Source: Zelonia costaricensis (taxonomy: Eukaryota > Euglenozoa > Kinetoplastea > Trypanosomatida > Trypanosomatidae). From it: 24,738 nt of DNA. Numbering within the stretch: the first letter of the stretch is position 1; every line of letters starts with the position of its first letter. A model generated the notes under the pieces. The model had not been told where the DNA came from, searched no databases, and saw only the letters and a list, made by a program, of their open reading frames with translations. Where the stretch lies: positions 1 through 24,738 of the forward strand of contig JASAOO010003140.1 of the NCBI GenBank assembly GCA_030849075.1, read 5' to 3'. The position numbers and the translations under genes are program-made. This document shows positions 1 to 10,500 of this stretch, piece by piece.

Positions 1-98
1 CCGAAGCGGGCGTACGGCAGGACGACGTGGAGAAGCAGCCGCAGCTGATCCTCGGCACCCCCGCCGCGCGGCCACGGCTCGGGTGTAGAAGAGGACAT
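1..98 (-). CDS. N-terminal fragment of an unidentified gene, cut by the left edge
   Basis: On the minus strand an ATG at 98-96 opens a frame that stays open to the window edge, giving 32 codons plus two bases. The peptide starts MSSSTPEPWPRGGG and continues with a Leu/Val-rich stretch (LRLLLHVVLPYARF). Almost every codon ends in G or C, as in the four complete genes here, while the flanking TG-repeat DNA does not. A good pyrimidine tract with an AG acceptor lies about 160 bases upstream, where a trans-splice site is expected. It would be the next gene after the calcium channel in the same transcription unit. Too little is present to name a family. The plus strand has a short open stretch over the same bases, but it ends at position 104 and would require a convergent gene. 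Confidence 0.6.
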   Translation of the reverse strand, partial: MSSSTPEPWPRGGGAEDQLRLLLHVVLPYARF

Positions 99-112
99 TT
101 GTGAGACAGCAA

Positions 113-186
113 CGTGTGTGTCTGTGTGTTCCTGTGTGCGTGTGTGTGTGTGTGTGTGTTCCTGTGTGTGTGTGTGTGTGTGTGTC
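113..186. repeat. TG microsatellite, interrupted
   Basis: TG dinucleotides run through this stretch, broken by two TTCC interruptions of the same form. On the transcribed minus strand this is a CA repeat within the presumed 5' UTR of the left-edge gene. The small open frames across it are simple-sequence artefacts. Confidence 0.9.
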
Positions 187-260
187 AGCGGTGCGTGTGG
201 ATGCACGGCAGGTTCACTTTCAAGGACCACAAGATGCAAAACAGAAGAGAACGGAGAATG

Positions 261-292
261 CTGAAACACCAAAAGGAAAAAAAGAAGAGGGG
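261..292 (-). promoter_or_regulatory. candidate spliced-leader acceptor for the left-edge gene
   Basis: Read on the minus strand, a nearly pure pyrimidine tract covers 292-271 and is followed by the first AG at 262-261. This is the usual layout of a trypanosomatid trans-splice acceptor. It would give the left-edge gene a 5' UTR of about 160 bases. The tract also probably directs polyadenylation of the calcium channel mRNA, since the two events are coupled in these organisms. Inferred from sequence pattern only. Confidence 0.45.
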
Positions 293-307
293 ATGACGGT
301 GAATGCA

Positions 308-350
308 GTGTGAGTGTGTGTGTGTGTGTGTATGTACGTGAGTGTGTGTG
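308..350. repeat. TG microsatellite
   Basis: About 40 bases are almost entirely TG, with TATG/TACG and AG interruptions. It lies between the calcium channel stop and the left-edge gene. Confidence 0.85.
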
Positions 351-570
351 AGACTGACAGCGCAGACACTTGGTGGGGGAGTGACGGAGGCAAGTAGACG
401 GGTGACCTGGGCTTGAGAGCGGTAAGAGCAGCGAAGGAAGCTGATGTTTCTTCGTGTGTGTGTGCGTCAGAGTAGGTCAGCGTGAGAATTGGTTGCGCGA
501 GACAGAGCGAGAGAGAGAGATGAGGTGGATGATGGACGCCAGTAGTCAACCTCCTTCGCTTCTCGTTCTC

Positions 571-604
571 GTGTGTGTGTGTGTGCGTGTGTGTGTGTGT
601 GTGT
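571..604. repeat. TG microsatellite
   Basis: A TG run of 34 bases with a single C substitution, in the 3' flank of the calcium channel gene. Confidence 0.9.
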
Positions 605-1288
605 ATTTCTTTCAACTCAACGATGGGGGTGGTACGTTCGGCGCCTTCTTACTGCATGGGTGCGCTTGCGCCTCCCTTCGTGTTGGCCCTGTCGTACGTG
701 TGTGTGTGGGAAGGGGGGGTGTTGGTGTGTGTTTTCTTTTGCTTGGGAGGGAGGGGGCAAGAAGTCTTGTGTGTACACAGGTGACGTGTTCCACCCAGAA
801 GCCCAGTAAACAAAGAGCAAACAGGATTTGTCTTCTCCGGCAGGCGTCAGTTTGTGAAGGAAATTGCCGATCTCTTGACGCATGCTGCAGCTTCAGCGGC
901 CCTGTACCTGATTTGCGCGCAGTGCGTGTGTGTGTGAGAGAGACGCTGCGGCTGCAGACGTACGGACCGGCGCGACTTCGAAGACACGCCTTATGTGTGT
1001 GTGGGGGGGGGACATGAACAGGAGAGACCCAAGGGTAGAGTCGGGCAAGAGATTGGCTCTCGGCATGATGCAGGACGTTCAGGAAGGGTGGCGCATTCAA
1101 CAAAGGAGACGGTGCAACGCCGAGGCGCCGATGAAGACCCAACCTGTACAGTGCAATCCAGCGCCGAGCGATAAAGAGGGAGGAGGGGCGAAGGACGGGG
1201 CCTCCCGCCTCTGTGTTCCCTCGTCGACGCCTTCCACTGCACGTCGGCAGCGGTGTCCGAGCAATGGAGAAGAAGAAAAGACTGACAA

Positions 1289-1312
1289 GCGCGCTGATGA
1301 GCGCGCTGATGA
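1289..1312. repeat. 12-base tandem duplication
   Basis: The unit gcgcgctgatga occurs twice back to back, about 210 bases downstream of the calcium channel stop codon. It lies in the presumed 3' UTR. No function is evident. Confidence 0.85.
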
Positions 1313-1520
1313 GCCTGCGCCATCTGCATCTCGTCTAGTTGACTGACGTCGGGATCATTTTCTTGTCTTTTGTGCGAGCAAATCGCTGCGCCACAACCTC
1401 CGCGCTCGCCAAGCTTCCCAGCTCACCACGCGCACCGTCCCCGCAGCGTCCGTGCGGCACCCTTGGCACCACCACCACCACCTCGCCGCCCCCCTCCTTC
1501 CTTCCCTATACTCACCGGCA

Positions 1521-4500
1521 CTACGAGGACTGCGACGCACGTCGCAGGGCAGCTTCCTTGTCCCGCAGTAGCTCCTGGAGGCGCTGGTGCTCTGCCTCGG
1601 CGCGCTGCCGCAACTGCCGCTCCGCGTCCAGCTGCGTCTGCAATGCCCGATACGCACCACCACCACCAGCGCCGCTAGTGTGAACAGCGCTGCCGCCACC
1701 CCCGTCAGCCGACATCGCGTGGCCGGCGGCACCGGCCGCGGAGGGTGGCAGCCCGTACTCCTCGGCGGACGACGACGGTGGGGCTGTGTAGTGGATACTG
1801 TGCGGGCTGCGCGTCTCGGCCCGCGCGGAGCGGTGCCGCGCCTGCGCCCCGTTCCGCCCGCGCTCTTTGTGGACACCCACGCCGCTGCTGCGCGACGCTG
1901 TCGCCGCAGTGCCACCTCCCTTGTCTGCGCTGTTCGACGTGTGCCGCGTGCGGTCCGTGCGCCCGTCGCACGCGCCGGCGTCCGTCATCATGGCCCCTGC
2001 CCCCACGCTGCGGGAGGTGAGCTCGAGCTGCTGCAGGACGGCCTTGAGCCGCAGCAGGTCGCCCTGCCACTCCTTCACGTACGCATTGACCGTCTCCCGG
2101 GCAAGAGTAAGCTCCTTCATCGCGGCGCGCGCGTTGGCCGCCGTGGCGCTCGCCGTGGCGTCCGGGCTCGCCTCGGCGTTCCAGCTCTCCTCCTCCTCCT
2201 CACCCAGCGCCGCCGCCGCCTGCGCCGCCGCTGCGTTCTCCTCCTGCTGCTCCATCAGCGAGATGCAGTCCTCCTCTGGGAAGAAGGCCAGACTGCCGCG
2301 CCGGATGTAGGCGTTCACGTAGCTCTCCTGCCCCGTGTAGTCGGACGGGTCCTTGCGGCGGAGGTGGTGCATAAAGTTGAGGTACATCCACATGTTGTGC
2401 TCCGCCTTGACGTGGTTGGCGAAGCCCTTGCTGCTGCCCTTCTCGAGCGTGTCGGCGTCGAGTCCGCAGATGAAGCACAGGCCGTGCATGTCCGCATCCT
2501 TCTCCCGCTTCTCATCCCGCATCTGCCCAAACGTGTCGATGATGATACCAAACAGGATGTTCAAGAAGACGACCGTGACAAGGGCGTAGAAGAGCATGTC
2601 GTACGCGAGCCGCAGCATCATGCGCGGCGTGTCCCACGCCCACGGCTGCATCACGTCGCCGACGCCGCCGCCCGCGCGCAGGCCTTGATCGAGGATGTAC
2701 ACAAAGCAGTGCAGGAGCGTCTCGCAGTTCGTCATCGCCGCGGCGTCGGCGTCGCTGTCGCCGTCCGCGTTATACTGGTTCGGAAAGAGCAGGAACCCAA
2801 CAATGCTGAAGAGGTATAGCATGATGACGCCCATGAAGGAGGTGAGGAGCAGCTGGCGGCCATTCATCGTGATGGCCGCGATGAACGTGCGCAGAGTCGG
2901 GATGCTGTACACGACGAGCATGAGGTTGAAGGCGGCGAAGTAGTGCGAGACGGTGCAGCTCAGCACGGCGAAGACAAAGAGCAGGAGGCGGAACTGCATA
3001 TCGAACCACGTCATGAACGTGTGGAGCCGCTCGCGCGCGGTGAGGCCGGCGTACGCCTCGGCCAGCTCCACATTCATCCGCAGCTTCGTGGCACCGACGC
3101 GCTGCTTGTTCTTGTACACGCTGTAGAGCCGCACGGGGAAGAGCACGGCGATGTACACGATGCACAGGAAGACGCAAACGACCGTCTGCAGCACGCACAG
3201 CACGGACACGGTGGCGTTGCCGTAGGTCTGCTCCATGCCCTCTGCACGCGCGCGCCGACTGCCTGCCGAGGCCGACCCGCCGCCGCCGCCCTCCATCGCG
3301 ATGAGGATCGTGTTCGTCAGCACGGCCAGCACCATGGAGACCGTGTCGTAGCGCGACAGCTCGTACGGCAGCAGCGCCGCGGCGACGAAGCTGTTGTGGA
3401 ACACCTTGAAGGCACGCACGCTGCGGTGCACCAGCCCGAAACGGCCACGCGCGGTCTCGTCGACGTACGGCACCGTGTACCGGGTCCAGGCGCGCAGCTT
3501 GCGGTGAAAGGCGTGGTTCCACTCGACGGCGAAGATGAGCTCGTCGGACTTGTGCAGGAAGTCGGCCAGCTTCGTCGCCCGGCTGGTGCGGTCCACCGTC
3601 CACAGCACCTCGTTCTTGCGCTCCTGCGTGAGGCTTGTGCAGATAGTAGGGATGCGGAAGTACACACGCTCCAGGCCATCGGCGCGGCGAATCTCGATGC
3701 TGCCGAGGTAGCGAGAGACCGACTCGGAGCTAAGCAGCAGGGCCGCCACCCCGGCGTCGACCCCCTCCATCGCCGCGTACGGCTGCACAGACCACAGGTA
3801 GATCATCCAGTTGAACATCGCCGCGACGCGGTCGTTCTCTTCGAACTGATCCTCGTCGTGGACGATGTAGTGCAGGGTGGAGGGGTGCAAGGCGTATTGC
3901 ACCTCGAGCGCCACGGTGGTCAGCGGGATCTGACGCAGCACGCGGCGGTACGCATCCGCCTCGCGACAGCCCTCGAGCAAGGCCAGCAGCGTGTTGCTCA
4001 CCGAGACACGCAGCCGGTCCGCATCGCCGACGTGCAACGCGTTCATGACATCGCCGCCGCCGCCCAGCTCCATGACGGCCTCCGCGTTGTTGGTGGTGCC
4101 AGTGGTGGAAGCGCGGCTGCTCGTGTGCGTGCGCTGTGTTGCTGTTGCCGTTGCGGTCGCCACCGTGAATCGGTCGACCGACTGGTCCTGCAGGTACTCG
4201 ACCACGTGCCGCACGACGCGACAGGCGCCGTAGTCGATCAGGCTCTGCTGGTTCAGCCGGCACGGCCCCTGGCACACCTCCGTCAGGAACTCAAAGCCCT
4301 GCAGGATGACGCGGAAGTTGCTGGGCGTAACAAAGGTGCTCACCTCCTCCATGAACACCATCGCCTCGTGGATGATGTTGGCGCTGTGCAGGTTGTCGTG
4401 CTGGGCGCGAATGTAGTTCTGCAGCCCCGCGTAGTGCCCCTCGCAGAACAGCTGCAGGAGACGAAAGAGGAAGGTGATGAGCTTCAGCCGGCGGCTGCCG

Positions 4501-7500
4501 CGCACGCGCGCCCAGCCGGAGACCTGCGCCGCGCCGCTGGCCACGGTGGTGCGCCAGCGCTGCGAGGAGCCGCCGCTGCCGTGCAGCGCCGCCACGTACG
4601 ACCGCGACGCCGAGAAGACTTCGAGGTTGGCGTCCACGGCGCTGGCGAAGGCCGAGGCGTGCTGCGGCGGGTTCAGCGCCGTGACGAGCTGTATGTTCGA
4701 TGCCGCGACGGCGCTCTTCGACTGACCCGCGTGCATGCCGCGCTTCATGAGGTAGAACTGGTGCTCCGCGTTCGTCTTCTCCACCCACGTCAGGTTCTTG
4801 CGCAGTACGTCGCGTACGTTGTAGAAGAAGCTCTCCTCGCGTGTCACGAAGAAGCTCAGCAGCCGGCTCTGCGCGTGGCGGTTGCCGCCCTCGAGCATCA
4901 GGACACCGAGGCGGATCGCGTTGAGAGAAATGACGTCCTCCTCGAGGCCGCAGAGCGAGATGACCACGTTCAGCATGCCGGCGTCGTTGAAGGCCGTCTG
5001 CATGGCGTAGCCGAGGCTCTCGAGCGGCACCGCGGCGTCGGGGTTGTACCAGCTGGCGCTGTCACCGTCGAAGGTCGGAGAGGAATAGGAGAGCGGCAGC
5101 CCCGCATCCACCGAGGCGGTGGCCGCCGCAGCGTTGGCACCACCGCCGCTGCTGGTGCTCGTGGTGGCGGCGAGGGCGCTGACGAGCTGCGGGTAGTGCA
5201 GCGCGGCGTCGAGTGCGTTCGCCAACAGGTTCAGCACGCCGACGAACGTGCGCGGCCGGAAGAGGTGCTCGCGCATCGCCTCGAGAACGCACGAGATCGC
5301 CTCCTGCATCGCCTCGTCGCCGGCGCAGCGCAAGAGATGCCGCGTCGCGATCATCGCGGTCTCCGAAGGGCCGCGGCGCAGGGACGGCACGATGGTGTCG
5401 CCCCGCAGCGTCGACCGCAGCGACGCCCGCACGGCGGCCACCCCGCGGTCGCTCGACAGCACCCCAGGCAGCAGCAGGCCCACACTGTTCAAGCCGTTCA
5501 TGTCCGTCCCATCCGCCTCCGCCGCTCCCCCGCCACCGCCGCTTCCGCCACTCGGCGCCACCGCGAGCCCCGCCGCCTCGAGCGCCTCCTGCGAGCGCAG
5601 CTGCGCCGTCGACACGGCCTCCTCGGCGAACAGCAGCCGAAAGGCGCCCATGTCGTCTTCGTTGTCGTGCAGGCGGCCACCCGCCCGCAGGCGCCGCGCT
5701 AGCGCGTGCGCCGCTGCCGCTGCGTGTGCGGCCGTTGGGAACGCAGGGGCCTCGACGCCGCTGCCTGCGTCGGCCTGCAGGACCGCCAGCTCCAGGTCGC
5801 GCTGCTGGGCCGCCAGCCACACCCGCATCCGCTGCTTCGTGGCCTCGCAGAGGTCCACGATCTTGGCCAGGTTTGCGGCCGGGTGTGGGTCGTCGAGCCT
5901 CTGCAGGCGGTACTTGAGCGTGCCCAGCGCGCGGCGGTGATTCACCACCTCTTCCACCGTCAGCCCGAGTGCGCCGATGTGCTGCATGAGCAAGGCCCCG
6001 AAGCGGGCGCAGCTGGCGCTGAGGTCCGTGAAGGCGCGGCCAATCACCTCCTTCTGGAACCGCACGTAGGCCTCGTTGCTGAAGCAGTTCATGAAAAACG
6101 CTGCGACGGCTACCGGGATGGTCGAGCCCAGCAGCGTGCGGTACACTCGCACGGCGGCGACACCTCGGTTGACGACGCGCGCGGACGCGCCACTGCCACC
6201 ACCACCAGCGCCGTCCCGCTCCATGGCGTCGCTGACGGTGTTGAGCGCCTGCGTGAACAGCTTCGCGATGCCCCAAAACTGTGCGTTGCCCATCCACAGC
6301 AGGCAGCGCCGCCTGCTGTCGTCGTCGCTGTCGTTCTTCGGAATAAAGTACAGCGCGACGAGCAGGCGTATGTACGGGTTCAGCAGCTTCAGCGCGGCGA
6401 CCGAGTGCGGCGTCGCGGACAGCTCGAGCGACTCGGTGGCGCGCTGGGCACTGTACGATACCTCCATCAGCGCGGATGGCAGCGACTGCACGATGCGCTT
6501 CTGCAGAATGACGCCGCAGATCTGCTCCGCCGGCAGCATGCTACGCGCCAGCGTCAGCACACTTGTGTGCGAGCCGCAGATGCCGCAGATGAGGTTGACC
6601 AGGGCGGACATGAACAGCACCTCGGACAGGGTTGGGTTGATGCGCACGCGCGACAGGTTCGACAGCGTGCCGTGCTCGCGGAACAGTATCATCATGCGAC
6701 GCCGCACCACCGGCGAGACCGAGCTCTTCGAAAAGATGTACTGGCTCAGCATGTTCACCAGCTCCGGGTCCGGCAGCTTCGTGTACAGCTCATCCTTCAC
6801 GTGCCCCACGAGCGCCTCCAGCAGCGGCTGCGTCAGGAAGTCCTCCACGTTCGTCTTGCACCGCAGAATGCGCACAACCACGTGGAGGCACACTGTCGAC
6901 GACGCGGTGTTGGGGTACAGCTTGTCGAGAAAGAGAACCACATACGGCTGCAGCAGCAGCGCGTTGCTCTCGGAGAAGGTGAAGAGATAGAAGAACTGCA
7001 GCGCGGAGCGGAAGGTCTCGCTCGATGGGTCGAGGCTGGGCAACATCGCGAGCACCGACTCGTGCACCTTCCAGTGCGCCATCATCTCCGCTCGAATGAT
7101 GGTGTTGAGCGGGATGGTGCTCGTCTCGGAGAGACCCATCGCGCGGCGCCGGTTGCGGATTGTGGTGTTGTAGACGAGCATGCGCACGGCGCCGGAGGTC
7201 TTGCTCCAGAGCGCGCTGACGCGCTGCTGCCGCCGACGCCGCCGCTGCGACGCTGACAGGGCGGCAACGTCCTCCTCGCCCACACCGCGCCCCTCCGCCA
7301 TCGACGCATTCGCGGATGCGCCGGCCGCCGCAAAGGAGGCCGAGGCGACCGCAGCGGCAGCGGGCGGTGCGTCGCTGCGGCCGTGCGCCTCCGGCCCCGG
7401 CCCCGGCCCCGGCGCATTGCCGGTGTCGCTCGCCTCCCCCTCCCCGTCGTCCTCCTCGTCCGCGAAGGAGGCCGCGAACAGCTCCTCCACGCTGCTGCCA

Positions 7501-10500
7501 CGCATCGAGTCGTACATTTGCCGCAGGTGCGCCGTGCGCCGCGTGCGGCCGGCATACTCCGCTGGCGCGGCCGCGTCCGCAGCGTCAGCGGGTGCGGCGC
7601 TGTCACGGCCGTCGGGCGACTCCGCTGCAGCTGGCGATGGCCCACGCAGCGCGTGCAGCGCAGCTGTCACCGCCGTCTCCCACCGCGCCGACCGCTCCGC
7701 CGGCGCGGCCATCGCCGCGGTGGTGCACTCCTGCGCCTCTCGGAGCTGCACGGCGACTTCGTACATCTTGTCGAAGCCGCGCAGCACCTCGACGGATGGT
7801 AGCGTGTTCACCTTGAGAACGAGCTGCGCGATCGACCGCTTCACGACGCAGAGCTGGACGAGCAGGTTCATGGCTTGCACGGTGAGGGGGCTGCAGTCGT
7901 AGCGGGTCAGGTCGAAGAGACACGGCACGAGCCGCGCCGGGGTGAAGTACGCCGCGATGCAGCTCGTGTGGTAGTCCAGACACGCCTGCACCTCCGCCGC
8001 GGACACGCCGGCCACAGCGCCCCGCTGCCGTCGGCTGCGGCCAAGGCCACAGCTAGCGCTGCGCTGCGGCGGCGACGGCACCCTGCGGCCCTTGCCACCA
8101 CGCACGGTGCTCGCCTTCTCCGCCACCTCCGCCTCGGAGTCGGATGACGAGTCGGACGAGGAGAGCGCCGCAAACGCGGACTCGACATCGTCGCCGAGGT
8201 GCCGCGACGTCCACGACGCGGAGAACACCGCCGACGACGCAGACGCCGCCTGATGCGGCGACGGCAGGTCGACGCTGCCCACCTGCGATACGCTGGCTTC
8301 ATGGACGCCGTCGTCGTCCTCGTCGTCGTCGCTGTGCAGCTCCGCGTAGCCGTCGGCGCGGCGGCGCGCTGCGAGCGCCGTGCGCTTATCGCGCTCCGCA
8401 CCCCCTGCCGTCACAGGCAAGGTGCGCGCGCGGGGCCCCGGCGACAGCGGGCCCTGCGGCGGCAAGAGCGGCGTTGTCTCCGTCCCGCCGGCGCCCACCC
8501 GCTGCGCCGCCGCGGCGATGCCTGAGCGCACCGTGTCCAGCGGCGCGGTGAAAGGCACGCTCACCGCCGCCGCCGCGCTCAGCACGCCACGCAAGACACC
8601 GCGTCCCTCTCCGTGTCCATCCGCACCGGTGTCGCCGTGCGACTTCGCGGTGTAGGCGTCGTGCAAGGCGACAATCACACTGTCCGCAGCGCGGAACACT
8701 TCGTGTTGCAGCACCAGGAACAGCGCCTGGCACACCATCTCCCGCACCCGCATGAGGTGCACGCTCTCCTCCTTGTGCACCAGTCGAGCCGTGCCGCGCC
8801 GGCCACTGCCGCTGTCACTGCGACTCTCCGTCCCCCAGCCGCTGCTGCCGCCGCCAGCCCCATCGACGGCGCCACCGCCGCTGCTGATCCACGTTGCACC
8901 ACCGAGGCCGCCACTGTCGTCCTCGCCAGAAGACACGGATGACACCGACGACGGCTGCGACCTCGCGCCGCTGCTGCGCTGCTGTTGCTGCTGCAGCACC
9001 CGCCCGTCGACGACATCGCGCGTGCCATCAAGGAGCTGCATCAGCAGCGGCAGCACCTCCAGCGCCTCCGCGTGTGAGTACTGCCGGTACCGCGTCAGCT
9101 TCAGCCACATGCTTACAGCCGAGCGCATCAGCACGCTGCGGCCGATGTCGTCTTGTACAAAAAACGGGTTCGCGCGCAGCAGCGCCTTGACCACCGTCTT
9201 GAGCGCGCCCGTCATGCTGTCGTCGGGCAGGCCCGAGTACACGGGCGAGTCGCGCTGGCGGAGCTGACTGGAGCCGAAGAGCACGGTGCTCACGCGCAGC
9301 TGCACCGCCGGCACCGAAATCCTCGGCAAGACAAAGCACTGCGTCGCAAGGCGAATGAGGTGGCTGCGCAGCTCGTCGTGGGCGCAGCGCCGCCCCACCA
9401 CCTGCTCCCCGGTCCACACAAACGACTCCAGCACGCTCTGCATCGCCGCGGCGGGGAAGAGCTGCTGCACGACGCGGCGGCACTCGTCTGGGCAGCCGTC
9501 GTAGCAGAGCCGCGCGAAGAGGGCAATTTGATTTTGCACAAACGCGACCTGCTTCTTGTCCTTCCAGCTGCGGAAGAACTCCGTGAAGGGCACGTAGCCG
9601 GGCGGCGGCGCCGACAGCGTCCCACACGGCGGCGGCGGAGAGGACGACGGTCGCGACCGATCCCCTGCAGCGTCCGTGATGGGTGTGCCGCCCCGCACGG
9701 AGGACTTGTGCGACGCCGCCCCACTCTGCCCGCCGCCGCCACCGCCCTCGCTCTCCGAGTCCGTGCCCACGTCTGCCTTCTCGTTCGGAAGGATGTACAC
9801 GACCCCGTCCGTCGCCGCGGACTTGCCGGGAGGCACGACCACGACGAAGCGGCAGAGCGACTGCGGGTTCTCGACGAGCAGCTTCTGACAAACAAAGGCC
9901 TGGCGCTCGGGGACACCGCGGTACTTGATGGTGCACGCCGCGCCGAGGAAATCCATGTACACGCCGCGGCGAATCTCGCGCGCGACATGGATGAAGTGCT
10001 CGGACACCTGCCGCACGGCTCGAACGGGGATGTGTGGGTTGTCGGTGAAGAGCTCCTGCATCGTGTCCACCACGTGCAGCCGCAGGCCATCGAGGCGGAG
10101 CAGTGCCGGGATGTACGCACTCCACCCCCGTGCGTACGTCGCCGCGCCGTCCTTGATGAGCTGCCGTAACAGCCGCAGCGCCAGCCGAAGCAGCAGGTGC
10201 AGCTCACGGTGCATCGGCAGCATAATCTCCTTCTCATCCATGATTCCCCCAAAGGGGGCGCCGCCACCACCACCAGCACCACCACCGCTGCGATGCGCGG
10301 CACTACGCGACCCGCCGTGTGGGTCGGGCAAAAACTCCTTGTACGCGTCGCAGCCTCCCCCGCCGCCGCCGGCGCTGCTGCTGCCGCTGCTGTGCCACAT
10401 GCCGCTCCACACGCAGCTCATGTCCGCCTGCTGCTGCTGCGCGAGTCGGAGCTGATCAAAGACTTCGTCAAAGGTGCCCGTGTCGGAGTGCATGAGGGCG

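Larger units (their letters stand above)
99..1520 (-). other. spacer: 3' UTR of the calcium channel gene and 5' flank of the next gene
   Basis: No coding region is supported in these 1.4 kb. The open frames present are rich in Cys/Val or Thr/His because they translate TG/CA repeats, and they lack the G/C-ending codon pattern of the real genes. Contents: TG microsatellites, G-runs near 700-720 and 997-1010, a 12-base tandem duplication at 1289-1312, and a pyrimidine tract with an acceptor near 261-292. Most of the stretch is presumably the 3' UTR of the channel mRNA. Confidence 0.7.

Noticed and set aside
1..104. Plus-strand open stretch at the left edge ending at 102-104
   Set aside because: It would need a convergent gene; the minus-strand frame over the same bases has an ATG, the expected codon endings and an acceptor upstream.
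454..1017. Cys/Val-rich open frames in the left spacer
   Set aside because: They translate TG microsatellites and G-runs, overlap in several frames on both strands and lack the codon pattern of the real genes.
2943..5702. Plus-strand open frame of 919 codons inside the calcium channel gene
   Set aside because: It is fully antisense to a gene with clear IP3 receptor domains. High G/C at third positions removes stop codons from the complementary frame; the product is Arg/His/Ala/Val-rich with no recognisable domain.
5706..7256. Plus-strand open frame of 516 codons inside the calcium channel gene
   Set aside because: Same cause as the other antisense frame: a compositional shadow of the G/C-rich coding strand.
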